Positions 8,015 through 17,295 of a DNA stretch of 64,000 nucleotides are shown here, in pieces. Each line of letters begins with the position of its first letter. The first letter of the stretch is position 1. The DNA comes from an uncultured bacterium. GTDB lineage: Bacteria; Patescibacteriota; Saccharimonadia; Saccharimonadales; Saccharimonadaceae. The notes under the pieces are model-generated. The model was not told where the DNA came from, made no database searches, and saw only the letters and a program-made list of their open reading frames with translations. The translations under genes were made by a program, and so were the position numbers. Where the stretch lies: NCBI GenBank assembly GCA_938017895.1, contig CALIJI010000006.1, positions 1 through 64,000 of the forward strand. Reading direction: 5' to 3'.

Positions 8015-9520
8015 CTATTTAGCATATTCTGTGGCGCGAGTCTCGCGAATGATATTTACTTTTATAACGCCTGGGTATTGCATCGTACTTTCGATTTTAT
8101 CAGCAATATCGCGGGCCATTTTTATAGCTGAAAGATCATCAACTTTTTCTGGGCGGACGATAACACGAATCTCTCGACCGGCAGAAATTGCAAAAGCTTT
8201 TTCTATGCCGCTAAAACTAGTGGCGACATTTTCAAGCTCGCGCATACGTTCCATAAAATTCTCGGCTGCCGCGTTGCGTACTCCTGGGCGAGATGCACTC
8301 ATAGCGTCAGTAATTTTTACTATAATTGCTTCCGGAGTTGTTGCTTCAATATCGTCGTGGTGAGCAGCGATTGCATTTACGACGCGTGGATCCATACCGT
8401 ATTTTTCGGCAAGTTCAGCGCCAATTTGAGCATGTTTACCCTCTATTTTATGAGTCACGGCTTTACCTATATCGTGGAAAAGAGCAGCGGTTTTGGCGAT
8501 TTTAATATCAGCTCCAATTTCTTCAGCGATTAGGCCGGCGACGTTTGCCATTTCAGTTGAATGCTTAAGGACATTCTGGCCGTAACTCGTGCGGAATTTT
8601 AATTCTCCTAAAAGACGGAGCATTTCTCGAGGTAGTCCAGAAAGTCCAACTTCACGAGCAGCATCTTCACCGGCGCGATTGATTTCTTTGTCGATTTCGC
8701 GTTGAGCTTTGGCGACAACTTCCTCGATTCGAGCGGGGTTAATTCTACCATCTTTCATAAGCAATTCGAGGGTTAGCCGTGCAACTTGGCGGCGTACTGG
8801 ATCAAAGCTCGAAAGTACAACCATTCCGGGAGTGTCGTCAACTAAAACATCAACACCAGTTTCTCTCTGGATAGCTTGAATATTTCGGCCTTCTTTACCA
8901 ATAATACGACCCTTCATTTCATCATCAGGAAGCTTTAGTGCAGTTACGGTGCGATCAGCGGTAACTTCGCTAGAAATTCGCTCCATAGCAGAAACTAGAA
9001 TCATTTGCGCCCGTTCTTCGGCATCTTCTTCGGCATTTTTTTGAAGTTTGGCCACTAGATTAATCATGTCTTGAGTCATTGATTTTTCGGTAAGCTTCAT
9101 TAGTTTTTCAGCGGCTTCTTTTTTGGAAAGTTTAGCTATTTTTTCTAATTGATCTTGTTGACGGTTTCGGATTTCAAGGACTTCTTTTTTAAGTTCTTCA
9201 ACCTCTGTCTCTTCTCGGCGAAGTTTTTCTGCGCGCTCATCAATTTGATCTAGCTTTTTATCGAGATTGATTTCACGCTCAGCTAGTCGATTTTCGGTTT
9301 TTTGAAGTTCCTTTCGGCGAGCTGTTTCATCCTCGGTGGCCTTGTCGGTGATTTTAAGTGCTTTTTCGTTAGCGCGCTCTAAAATTTCAGCTGATTTTTT
9401 CTGTGCATGAGCGATAATTTTGTCCGAGTTGTTTTTAGCGTTTGCTGAGCGAACTTTCTCATACGCAAAAACGCTACCGCCGCCGGCAACTAGACCAGCT
9501 ATCAGTAAAATTATTTCCAT
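8015..9520 (-). CDS. rny: Ribonuclease Y
   Basis: 501 aa. RNase Y is the membrane-bound endoribonuclease that starts mRNA decay in bacteria without RNase E. Order of parts: one N-terminal membrane helix (3-20), a long charged coiled coil (25-180), a KH domain with GKEG (208-211), and an HD metal-dependent phosphohydrolase domain with LFHDIGK (HD at 349-350). The length matches the family. The start at 9520 is chosen because it follows AAAGGAAC and puts the membrane helix at the very N-terminus; the frame opens 12 codons earlier. A TATAAT box lies in the 100-bp upstream spacer. No RNase E is seen in the window. Confidence 0.96.
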   Translation of the reverse strand: MEIILLIAGLVAGGGSVFAYEKVRSANAKNNSDKIIAHAQKKSAEILERANEKALKITDKATEDETARRKELQKTENRLAEREINLDKKLDQIDERAEKLRREETEVEELKKEVLEIRNRQQDQLEKIAKLSKKEAAEKLMKLTEKSMTQDMINLVAKLQKNAEEDAEERAQMILVSAMERISSEVTADRTVTALKLPDDEMKGRIIGKEGRNIQAIQRETGVDVLVDDTPGMVVLSSFDPVRRQVARLTLELLMKDGRINPARIEEVVAKAQREIDKEINRAGEDAAREVGLSGLPREMLRLLGELKFRTSYGQNVLKHSTEMANVAGLIAEEIGADIKIAKTAALFHDIGKAVTHKIEGKHAQIGAELAEKYGMDPRVVNAIAAHHDDIEATTPEAIIVKITDAMSASRPGVRNAAAENFMERMRELENVATSFSGIEKAFAISAGREIRVIVRPEKVDDLSAIKMARDIADKIESTMQYPGVIKVNIIRETRATEYAK

Positions 9521-9658
9521 ATTGTTCCTTTCATCAAAAATTAAATAAAAATTCAACGGCTAATGCCTTATATAATTATAACATAAAAAACAAGATAAGG
9601 GCAGAATTTGGTACAATTTAAAAAGCCCCGAAGGTCTAATTCTATTTCAGTTTGAAAT

Positions 9659-10303
9659 CTAATCTTGCAGGATATTTTTTATCAATTCCAGCTCTGCTTT
9701 TTTAGAGTCGCGTTTATCCAATTCTGGAAGAGTGATGGTTTTACGATCTTTGATTTTTTGATTGAATTTTTCTAACCATTCTTCCAACTCTTTTTCCAAA
9801 GACCTCAATATTTTTAGTATCTCTGGATACTTATCTTTGGCATTTATAATTCTATGCCCAAGCATTGTAGCGTAATACGCTTCTGATGTGCATGGATCGA
9901 GATGGAAAGACTTGTTCATTGCGGAATAGGCACGATTTAAGATCTCTAAAAATTTATCTAACGAGATTATCTGTTGTATAGTATAATCTTGTTTGTTCAA
10001 GATCAGCATTTTATTATTTTCTAGTATAGCAATACCTTTAAAGATAATTTTCTCGGTCTCTCCAGTTTCGAAACACATATTAGTTTCTTCAGACACTGGC
10101 TCAAAATTTTTGCCGATAAAATCGACTTCGCCCACGTTTTTTACAAATTCACCTTTGCCATAAATAGCGATAGTTATATCAGTTATCGGATATAACGTAA
10201 ATGTTCCGAATGAGCATTGGATTTCCTTGCTATGCTCAAGGCGTTTGCCTAGTAGTTTGGAAATATCTTTAATATCAATTAACGATATGTTGTTTTTAGT
10301 CAT
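9659..10303 (-). CDS. Hypothetical protein, 214 aa
   Basis: Unrecognised. An N-terminal beta-rich half (about 1-115, alternating hydrophobic strands) is followed by a helical half with a highly charged coiled coil (about 160-210). It has no signal peptide and no membrane segment. Two Cys (about 29 and 77) lie in the first half and one in the second. A strong Shine-Dalgarno AAAGGAGGAA sits 6 nt before the ATG, and a TATAAT box lies about 30 nt further upstream. It is a single gene, divergent from the 10.5 kb operon. No function is proposed. Confidence 0.8.
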   Translation of the reverse strand: MTKNNISLIDIKDISKLLGKRLEHSKEIQCSFGTFTLYPITDITIAIYGKGEFVKNVGEVDFIGKNFEPVSEETNMCFETGETEKIIFKGIAILENNKMLILNKQDYTIQQIISLDKFLEILNRAYSAMNKSFHLDPCTSEAYYATMLGHRIINAKDKYPEILKILRSLEKELEEWLEKFNQKIKDRKTITLPELDKRDSKKAELELIKNILQD

Positions 10304-10479
10304 GAAAGGTTCCTCCTTTTGGATTTGATATTGTAATTATAACATATAATACAAAAAAAATAGTAGGCAAATCTTTATATAAAAGTTTTGATTTTTTGAA
10401 GAATTAATCTTGTTTTATTTTTGGCGAGTTTAGCTGGTTGAAGCTTGTTAAAATTTGCAGATTTGTGTATAATTTAATT

Positions 10480-10965
10480 ATGTTAATGGCTTTTTTTTCT
10501 TGGTGGTATGGTAAGGGTTTGGCTTGGAAGGCAGAAAAAATCCTAGTTAGCTTAGAAAGGACGATGAATACTTTTTCGTTAGGTCTTTTAGTCAAAACTT
10601 GGTTCGCGCCGTTTCGACAAATTGATGCCGTGGCTAGTGGTGGGTCTTTGGATGTGCGAATACGTAGATCTCTAGATAAATTGATATCGCGGTTTATTGG
10701 TGCTTTATTAAGAACTAGCGTAATGATAATCGGTGGTATTTTTATTATAGTTAAATCAATTTGGGGCATCTTTTGTCTAATTTGCTGGTTAGTGATGCCA
10801 ATTTTGCCAGTGGTTTTTATTGCTATGTTCTTTTCTGGATGGACTCCTAATATTCTTTCGACACTGAAAAGTGGATTACAAAATATTAATACTCCAGTAA
10901 AGTCATCTCAACAAGAGCATAAGACTAAATCAAATATTTTTAATTTTAGGGGAGTCAACCAGTGA
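10480..10965 (+). CDS. Small membrane protein, partner of the Clp-like ATPase
   Basis: 161 aa with two or three hydrophobic segments (about 83-125) and a basic C-terminal tail. The start at 10480 is chosen because a TATAAT box (10468-10473) ends 6 nt before that ATG, which predicts a leaderless message; an upstream in-frame ATG at 10438 would lie before the promoter. Its stop overlaps the GTG of the AAA+ gene (GTGA), so the two are translationally coupled and probably work together. I do not recognise the family. Confidence 0.75.
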   Translation: MLMAFFSWWYGKGLAWKAEKILVSLERTMNTFSLGLLVKTWFAPFRQIDAVASGGSLDVRIRRSLDKLISRFIGALLRTSVMIIGGIFIIVKSIWGIFCLICWLVMPILPVVFIAMFFSGWTPNILSTLKSGLQNINTPVKSSQQEHKTKSNIFNFRGVNQ

Positions 10966-13343
10966 TTTTTGATTATGAACACGATCGAGCTAAAAAAGCG
11001 CGTATCTCAGTAGCGATTAGACCCTTTTTAACACTTCTAAAGATATTGAAAATTTCAGCAATTATTACAGGGTTAGCTTTACTTTTGATGGAGAATTCTC
11101 AGGGTTGGCTAGTATTAGTAGTAGCAATAGTTCCTTTTGCATTAGAGAATTGGTGGCAAGGAGAGCTCCACCGACTAGCGCCAAATTTAAATTCTGGCAA
11201 AATAGAGGATTTATTAGCAAGTAATATTTTGGGTAGATTATCAAAGAAGCCGACTTCAGAAGAGATTGCTAAAATTATCTTGAAAAGTTCAGGTGGAGCT
11301 TTTATTGTATCGAGGTTTGGGCTAGGTAGCGCAACGATTGAAAGTTTAGCTACTATTCCACAGAATTCACCAGAGAATATTTTTCGGACGGCGACTGAAA
11401 TTCGCCAGAAGCTTCAAACTAACACGATTTCTGGCTCGGTATTGACACTGGCAATTGTTAAAAATTATCCAGAATATGATAAATTGCTGGCGAATTTTTA
11501 TCTTGACTATGAAGATTTAGAACGAGGTGTTAAGTGGCATGATCATATATTTTCTCTGCTTAATAAAGCAAAAAATCCTATCAAGGATGGTGGCTTAGCG
11601 CGTGACTGGAGTTTTGGCTGGACACCAACGCTAGACCGCTTTGGCAAGAATATTACTAATCAAGTTTCTGGCAATATCCTTATGAGTCCTAATCTTGAGC
11701 AGCATGAAGATCTTGTTCATAAGATGGTTGCTCATTTTTCTGGAAATGGGCGGCAAAATATAGCGCTAATTGGACCAGATGGCGTAGGGAAAAGTACGGT
11801 AGTTAATGCGTTTGCCTATCGAATTCTCGACGGTAACTCTGGAGTGCCATCTAACTTGCAGTATCGACAAGTTATTTCACTGGATTCAGCTTCGATTATT
11901 GCTGCAGCACCTGGGCGGGGTGAGATTGAGAATTTAGTGAACTATATTTTAGCAGAAGCTTACGCGGCTAAAAATGTTATTATTTGTCTAGACAATGCTC
12001 AGCTGTTTTTTGAAGAGGGGGTTGGCTCAGTGGATATTTCGAATGTTTTACTACCGATTCTTGAAGCTGGTCGAGTACGAATAATTCTTACAATGGACGA
12101 ACAACGATTTTTGCAGATTTCAGCCAAGAACCCTGCTCTTGCAGCGGCTCTTAATCGTCTCCAAGTTCAACCAGCCGGATTTGAGGAGACTCTGGCTGTT
12201 ATGGAAGATAAGCTGCTAGTGTTTGAACAACAGTATAAAGTTTTTTATCGTTATCAAGCTCTAAAGGAAGCTTATAGACTTAGCGCGCGTTATATATTTG
12301 ATCTTGAAATGCCAGGTCGAGCTGTTAAACTCCTTGAGATGTCGGCGAGCTATGCTAATGATAATCTAGTTGACGCAACTTCAGTAGAAAAAGCAATTGA
12401 ACAAACAATGAATGTAAAAATTTCTACTGCGCGAGTTGATGAAGAAAAAGATACTTTATTGAATTTAGAAAAATTATTACATGCGCGAATGATTGGCCAA
12501 GAGAGAGCTGTTTCAGCTGTAGCGAATGCCTTACGCCGAGCTAGGACTGGAGTTCGGAATCAAAATCGACCGATCGGTACATTTTTATTCCTTGGACCGA
12601 CTGGTGTGGGTAAGACTGAACTTGCTAAGGCGCTAGCAGAAACATATTTTAATGGCGAAGAAAATATTATCCGCCTTGATTTGAATGAATATGTAAACCT
12701 TGATGATGTTTCGCGTTTGATTGCGGATGGTTCAATCGACTCTGGGTCGTTAACCTCTCAAGTGATGAAAAAACCATTTTCGGTAATTTTGCTCGATGAA
12801 ATTGAAAAAGCTCATCCAAATGTTTTAACTGCCTTATTGCAGGTTCTTGATGAAGGAATTTTGCGCGACGAAAAAAACCGTGAAGTTTCATTTCGTGATG
12901 CAATTATTATCGCGACTTCTAACGCTGGAGCTGAGCGCATTCAAGAATTGATTGCACGTGGTTATGATTCGAAAAATTCGGAAGAACTGATTGTAAATGA
13001 CTTGATTGCTAGTCGCGAGTTTCGCCCGGAATTCTTGAACCGTTTTGATGAAATTGTAGTTTTTGAGCCGCTTTCTAAAGATAATTTACTTCAAATTATT
13101 GATTTAATGATTGCGGGCGTAAATAAAACCCTAGCAGGACAAAAAATCACTGTATCAGTTTCACAAGAGGCTAAAGTTTTATTAGCTGAACTTGGGTATG
13201 ATCCAAAACTTGGCGCACGTCCAATGCGACGTGTGATTCAAAAGGTTGTCGAAAATACGATTGCACGCAAAATGCTTTCGGGTGAGGTTAGTGCAGGCTC
13301 AGATATTATAATTGATGAAAATATAGTCCGGGAAAGTTTATAA
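10962..13343 (+). CDS. Membrane-anchored Clp-like ATPase with two AAA+ domains
   Basis: 793 aa. Two hydrophobic segments (about 25-65) replace the usual Clp N-domain. AAA-1 has Walker A GPDGVGKST (271-279), but its Walker B reads IICLDNAQ, with Asn where ClpB/ClpC have the catalytic Glu. AAA-2 is canonical, with GPTGVGKT (545-552) and VILLDEIEKAH. No M-domain coiled coil is present and no clear (I/V/L)GF ClpP-docking loop is seen. The GTG start overlaps the previous stop by 4 nt and has AGGGGAG upstream. Inference: a membrane-bound unfoldase or remodelling machine with one active ring, working with the two flanking membrane proteins rather than with ClpP. Confidence 0.88.
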   Translation: MIFDYEHDRAKKARISVAIRPFLTLLKILKISAIITGLALLLMENSQGWLVLVVAIVPFALENWWQGELHRLAPNLNSGKIEDLLASNILGRLSKKPTSEEIAKIILKSSGGAFIVSRFGLGSATIESLATIPQNSPENIFRTATEIRQKLQTNTISGSVLTLAIVKNYPEYDKLLANFYLDYEDLERGVKWHDHIFSLLNKAKNPIKDGGLARDWSFGWTPTLDRFGKNITNQVSGNILMSPNLEQHEDLVHKMVAHFSGNGRQNIALIGPDGVGKSTVVNAFAYRILDGNSGVPSNLQYRQVISLDSASIIAAAPGRGEIENLVNYILAEAYAAKNVIICLDNAQLFFEEGVGSVDISNVLLPILEAGRVRIILTMDEQRFLQISAKNPALAAALNRLQVQPAGFEETLAVMEDKLLVFEQQYKVFYRYQALKEAYRLSARYIFDLEMPGRAVKLLEMSASYANDNLVDATSVEKAIEQTMNVKISTARVDEEKDTLLNLEKLLHARMIGQERAVSAVANALRRARTGVRNQNRPIGTFLFLGPTGVGKTELAKALAETYFNGEENIIRLDLNEYVNLDDVSRLIADGSIDSGSLTSQVMKKPFSVILLDEIEKAHPNVLTALLQVLDEGILRDEKNREVSFRDAIIIATSNAGAERIQELIARGYDSKNSEELIVNDLIASREFRPEFLNRFDEIVVFEPLSKDNLLQIIDLMIAGVNKTLAGQKITVSVSQEAKVLLAELGYDPKLGARPMRRVIQKVVENTIARKMLSGEVSAGSDIIIDENIVRESL

Positions 13344-13350
13344 CTTAAAA

Positions 13351-14553
13351 ATGAAACAGCTCTTTCAGATTGGGTTTGATTTAGCTTTAGCCTCTCTTAG
13401 TCCTATTATTTCGTGGTTTACGTTGAGTCTAATTTTAGATTCTCGACTTATTAATGTGTTTTCGATTACTTATCCACTTCAATTTGCATGGTTAATGCTG
13501 CGTGATATTTTTGGTGTGGGCGCAAATTTAGTTTCAATAAAGGTTAGAAATCCAAAGATTGCTGATGCTGGAATTTTTACCGGTTTGATATTTTCTGGGA
13601 TTATTTTTGGGCTAGTAGCACTTAATATTGATAAATTTATTATTTTCATGAATGCTGATCCTGGTGTTTATCGAGACTTTTGCCTTTATATTACGCTTCA
13701 ACTTTGGATTCAGCTAGTTTTTTGTATAATTTTGGATAAACTTTATTATCAAGATAAAAACAAAACTGCAAACAAATATTCAGTAATCTTTAATCTATTG
13801 AATTTTATCGTTTTGATCGGTGCTTCATTTTTAACTAAAAATTCAAAAATAATAATTAGTGCAACTTTACTGACGATTTTCACTTTTACTCTTTTTGTAT
13901 TTATTAGAGAAGTGCGAAGAGTTTCTTTCGAGTTCAATATTTTAAGATCAATAAAGATAAATTCTATGGATTTTGGTGAAAATTTAATTTTATTTTTTGT
14001 TTATCTTTTTGGGATTGGGAAAGCTTTTTCTTTTGGTGAAGAGTATGCTTTGGCGATAACTTTTGTTACGCTAATAACTGATATTCAATGGGATGTCGCT
14101 ACAGCGATTCCGGCTAAAGCTAAGATTGACATTGCTAAGAAACGTATGAATTTCCCTAAAAGTTATAAGAATTCTTATGTCTTGATTTTTGTACTAATTT
14201 TGAGCTCAATTATTGCTTTTATAAGTATGAAAAATTTTTACGATTTAAATCTAGGTATTTCTGTTATTTTTGTAATAATTGAGTATTTGGCATTTTTGCT
14301 ATATCCTCAGTATCGATTAAAACTAGATTTTATTCAGCTAAAATTTTCCGCTAAAATTGCTACTTTTATAAAATCTTCTGCTATGGCATTTCGGCTTCTT
14401 CTAGTTATTGTATTTGGCCCCATCACTCCACTTGCTCTAAGTATTGCTCAAGTATTAGCGCAATTATATCAGGTGATATTTGTTAATTTAGTTTTTAATC
14501 GAAGATATAAAATACTTTCCACTGGGAGAGCGATTCGAAAAAATCAAAAATAA
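13351..14553 (+). CDS. Polytopic membrane protein, MATE/MOP-flippase-like
   Basis: 400 aa with about 11-12 predicted membrane helices and few charges. The overall pattern, including an internal DIQWDVATAIPAKAKID loop, reminds me of MATE or MOP-superfamily transporters, but it is shorter than the usual 450 aa and no diagnostic motif is certain. It begins 7 nt after the Clp-like gene with no clear Shine-Dalgarno, so it is probably the third gene of that operon. The substrate is unknown. It is followed by three tRNA genes on the opposite strand. Confidence 0.7.
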   Translation: MKQLFQIGFDLALASLSPIISWFTLSLILDSRLINVFSITYPLQFAWLMLRDIFGVGANLVSIKVRNPKIADAGIFTGLIFSGIIFGLVALNIDKFIIFMNADPGVYRDFCLYITLQLWIQLVFCIILDKLYYQDKNKTANKYSVIFNLLNFIVLIGASFLTKNSKIIISATLLTIFTFTLFVFIREVRRVSFEFNILRSIKINSMDFGENLILFFVYLFGIGKAFSFGEEYALAITFVTLITDIQWDVATAIPAKAKIDIAKKRMNFPKSYKNSYVLIFVLILSSIIAFISMKNFYDLNLGISVIFVIIEYLAFLLYPQYRLKLDFIQLKFSAKIATFIKSSAMAFRLLLVIVFGPITPLALSIAQVLAQLYQVIFVNLVFNRRYKILSTGRAIRKNQK

Positions 14554-14585
14554 AACTCCGAGTATAGAACTGCGGAGGTTTATTT

Positions 14586-14662
14586 TGGAGGGCCAGGAGG
14601 GGCTCGAACCCTCGACACCCTGCTTAAGAGGCAGGTGCTCTAACCAGCTGAGCTACTGGCCC
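14586..14662 (-). tRNA. trnK: tRNA-Lys (anticodon CTT)
   Basis: The acceptor GGGCCAG pairs with CTGGCCC, the discriminator is T and CCA is encoded. The anticodon stem is CCTGC/GCAGG, with loop CTCTTAA. It is first of a three-tRNA minus-strand cluster (Lys, Arg, Gly). Confidence 0.94.
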
Positions 14663-14716
14663 AATGATTAAATTGTATCACACTTTTTGTGATTTTGAAA
14701 TATTTTATAAATTTTT

Positions 14717-14793
14717 TGGTACCCCCGGTAGGACTCGAACCTACGGCCAGGAGGGTAGAAACCTCTTACTCTAATCCACTGAGCTACGGGGGC
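14717..14793 (-). tRNA. trnR: tRNA-Arg (anticodon TCT)
   Basis: The acceptor GCCCCCG pairs with CGGGGGT (G-T at the terminal pair), the discriminator is A and CCA is encoded. The loop TTTCTAC puts TCT at positions 34-36. The lowest anticodon-stem pair is an A/C mismatch. Confidence 0.92.
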
Positions 14794-14880
14794 TGACCTA
14801 AAACAATTATATCAAAAAATATTTTAAAAAGCAAAAACTCCGCAAAGAACGGAGTTTTCACTAAAACAAAAAAGATCAAA

Positions 14881-14955
14881 TGGTGCGGGCGGAGAGAATC
14901 GAACTCTCATCACTTGCTTGGAAGGCAGGTATATTAGCCGTTATACGACGCCCGC
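14881..14955 (-). tRNA. trnG: tRNA-Gly (anticodon TCC)
   Basis: The acceptor GCGGGCG pairs with CGCCCGC, the discriminator is A and CCA is encoded. The loop CTTCCAA gives TCC. One C/A mismatch lies in the anticodon stem (CCTGC/GCAAG). Confidence 0.93.
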
Positions 14956-15035
14956 ATGTTTTAATTATAGCAAATTTTTCTGTTAAATCAAGAGTGTTTA
15001 TTTGAAAAATAAATTAGTTATGGTAAAATTTAACT

Positions 15036-15497
15036 ATGAAAATGAATGACTTTGTGGTAAAGGCTAGTTTAGAGGATGTAGCCCACAGTAGTGGGTATGC
15101 AAAGGCTCAGAGTGGGTCTAATTTTGGAGCGACAAGCTCAAAAACATTTACCGACCGTATGTCTATTGATCGGCGCAATACAAAAATCAGGGCATACAGA
15201 GAATCAAAAATCGCTCAGATGCGAGCAAGTAATGTTAGGGATATTTCAAGATCAGCACAAACTTCTCTTGATAAGATTAGATCTCGTCAGAAAAGTAGAA
15301 ATATCGATTTAGAGAGTCCCCGGGCGGATTTTGTAGATCGATTAAGTAAAAGAGGGTTGCAGAGCGTAAGAAGTGAGTTGCCCGTCCGGAGTTTTTCTGA
15401 AATAAAACAGTCTGGTTTAGCTGGGCGTTATGTAAAAGCGAATTCACCATCATCTCAAACATCCTCAGCGCAAATTAGTCCAGATTTTTATCGCTAA
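15036..15497 (+). CDS. Hypothetical basic protein, 153 aa
   Basis: A Ser/Arg/Lys-rich polypeptide with no hydrophobic core and no membrane segment, probably largely disordered and strongly basic. The middle part (about 45-100) could form a charged helix. GGTAAAATTT ends a few nt before the ATG, like the leaderless promoters elsewhere in this window. It stands alone between tRNA-Gly (opposite strand) and tRNA-His. It could bind nucleic acid, but nothing beyond charge supports this. Confidence 0.65.
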   Translation: MKMNDFVVKASLEDVAHSSGYAKAQSGSNFGATSSKTFTDRMSIDRRNTKIRAYRESKIAQMRASNVRDISRSAQTSLDKIRSRQKSRNIDLESPRADFVDRLSKRGLQSVRSELPVRSFSEIKQSGLAGRYVKANSPSSQTSSAQISPDFYR

Positions 15498-15540
15498 AAT
15501 TTGATTTTAGTATTGGTTTATGATAAAATTAGAAAGCCGT

Positions 15541-15618
15541 GGTGATTGTAGCTCAGTTGGTTAGAGCGCTGGATTGTGGCTCCGGAGGCCGTGGGTTCGA
15601 GTCCCATCATTCACCCCA
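15541..15618 (+). tRNA. trnH: tRNA-His (anticodon GTG)
   Basis: The acceptor GTGATTG pairs with CATTCAC with one T/T mismatch. The histidine-specific extra G(-1) at 15541 faces C73, and CCA is encoded. The anticodon loop TTGTGGC gives GTG. TGATAAAATT lies just upstream as promoter. Confidence 0.93.
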
Positions 15619-15629
15619 AGAAATTATTT

Positions 15630-15662
15630 AAAACCGCCCAAGCTATTAGTTTAGGCGGTTTT
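15630..15662. terminator. Bidirectional terminator between tRNA-His and murA
   Basis: AAAACCGCC (15630-15638) pairs with GGCGGTTTT (15654-15662), with T runs in both directions. It lies 4 bp from the murA stop. Confidence 0.85.
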
Positions 15663-15666
15663 AGTT

Positions 15667-17196
15667 TTAGATTGTAATAGTTTCTATGTGTGCTCCGATC
15701 GAATTTAATCTCTCCGCAAAATCTTCATATCCTCGATTTATATTATAAACATCTCTTAGTGTGGAGATTCCCGGCGCGGCTAGCATTGCGATTAGAACGA
15801 CAACGCTTGGACGTAGGGCAGGAGGGGCGACTATATCGGCTGGCTTCCACTTGGTTGGTCCCGAGATATAAACTCTGTGCGGATCGACAAGTTGAACTTG
15901 AGCGTTTAAGCGTGATAATTCAGTAAAGTAAATCGCGCGGTTTTCATAGCTCCAGTCATGAACTAATGTGGTGCCTTTTGCAGTTGTTGCAATCAAGCCC
16001 AAAAAAGGCAGGTTATCCATATTTACTCCAGGAAATGGAAGAGAATGAAGTTTATCTTTGGCTGATGTGAGTTCAGATTTCTTAATTTTTAAGTCCACTA
16101 GACGAGTTTTTTGGTTGTGAGAAAGATATTCGTCTGAAATATCGTATTGCATGCCCATTTGCTCAAGGACAGCAATTTCAAGCTCTGTAAATTCAATCGG
16201 TACGCGTTTTATTATTAATTCAGAATTTGTTACTAAAGCTACCGCAACAAATGTAATTGCTTCGATAGGGTCTTCGCTAACGCAATATTCGACATCTTTT
16301 TCAATTTTGGAGACACCATGAATTTTGAGAATAGTAGTGCCGATTCCTTCAATTTTAACACCGAGTTTTTCGAGAAAAAAACAGATATCTTGGACCATAT
16401 AGTTAGGGCTAGCATTGCGGATGATAATTTCTTGACCAGATAAAGCTGCTGCCATGATAATATTTTCGGTGGTTGTATCGCCACGTTCGGTAAGGAGAAT
16501 TGGTTTTGAGACATTTTTAGGTTTATTTATAACCTCGTAAAAATCTGTTTGGGCTGTTATATTTGCGCCGAAGTGTTTTAAGCCTGCTAGATGTGGTTCA
16601 ATCGTTCGCGTTCCTAAATTACACCCTCCAGAGAAAGGAATTTGGAAACTTTCGTACTGATGAAGTAGTGGCCCTAGGAACATTAAGATACTGCGAGTGC
16701 GCTTTGCAGCTTCAATATCCATATTTTCGAAGTTTAATTCGGTTGGTGGTATGATTTCGAGATCGTTATCTTCATTAAGCCATTTCGTACGAACGCCAAT
16801 TGAATTTAGGACTTCAATGATTCGATTAACTTCCTCAATACGTGCTACTCGTCGCAAGGTTGTTTTCCCCTTATTGAGAAGTGAGGCGCAAAGTAGCCCT
16901 ACGGCAGCATTCTTCGAGGTTTTAACTTCAATTTCGCCAGACAGTTCTCGTCCTCCATGAACTCGAAAATTAGTCTTTTTGTGGGCATTAACAGATATGA
17001 TTTCACTAGAAAGTTCTTCGGAAATTCGTGCTAGCATTTCTAGTGTAATGTTTTGCTTGCCGCTTTCGATGCGATTGATTGCGCTTTGTGATGAACCGAT
17101 TTTTTCGGCTAGTTCAGTTTGAGTTAGTCCGCGACCGATGCGGAATTCCTGAATTAAATGTCCTATTTTTTCGAGATAAGCTTGATTATTTTTCAT
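15667..17196 (-). CDS. murA: UDP-N-acetylglucosamine 1-carboxyvinyltransferase fused to an N-terminal HTH
   Basis: 509 aa. Residues 8-62 are an XRE-type helix-turn-helix (LTQTELAEKIGSSQSAINRI). Residues 75-505 are MurA, which transfers enolpyruvate from PEP to UDP-GlcNAc as the first committed step of peptidoglycan synthesis. The UDP-GlcNAc-binding Lys-Asn pair (VKTSKN, 91-96) and the catalytic loop GGCNLGTRT with Cys192 are conserved, which predicts fosfomycin sensitivity in principle. Ordinary MurA is about 420 aa, so the extra 80-90 residues are the HTH. Inference: the enzyme may regulate transcription, perhaps its own, according to ligand state. murB is nearby at 20.3 kb on the other strand. 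Confidence 0.95.
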   Translation of the reverse strand: MKNNQAYLEKIGHLIQEFRIGRGLTQTELAEKIGSSQSAINRIESGKQNITLEMLARISEELSSEIISVNAHKKTNFRVHGGRELSGEIEVKTSKNAAVGLLCASLLNKGKTTLRRVARIEEVNRIIEVLNSIGVRTKWLNEDNDLEIIPPTELNFENMDIEAAKRTRSILMFLGPLLHQYESFQIPFSGGCNLGTRTIEPHLAGLKHFGANITAQTDFYEVINKPKNVSKPILLTERGDTTTENIIMAAALSGQEIIIRNASPNYMVQDICFFLEKLGVKIEGIGTTILKIHGVSKIEKDVEYCVSEDPIEAITFVAVALVTNSELIIKRVPIEFTELEIAVLEQMGMQYDISDEYLSHNQKTRLVDLKIKKSELTSAKDKLHSLPFPGVNMDNLPFLGLIATTAKGTTLVHDWSYENRAIYFTELSRLNAQVQLVDPHRVYISGPTKWKPADIVAPPALRPSVVVLIAMLAAPGISTLRDVYNINRGYEDFAERLNSIGAHIETITI

Positions 17197-17265
17197 GATT
17201 AAATTATATCATGAAATGAATTTTTATCACAAGTTTTTGAGATTTATTTTTTATAGGTAATTTGG

Positions 17266-17271
17266 TATAAT
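17266..17271 (+). promoter_or_regulatory. -10 box of glyA
   Basis: GGTATAATT lies 24 nt before the glyA ATG. Here the leader is long enough to carry a Shine-Dalgarno (AAGGAGA), unlike the leaderless genes nearby. Confidence 0.65.
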
Positions 17272-17295
17272 TGAAACAATTGAATAAGGAGAAAA

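Noticed and set aside
10438..10479. Upstream start for the 10.5 kb membrane protein
   Set aside because: The TATAAT promoter at 10468-10473 lies after that ATG; the ATG at 10480 fits the leaderless pattern.
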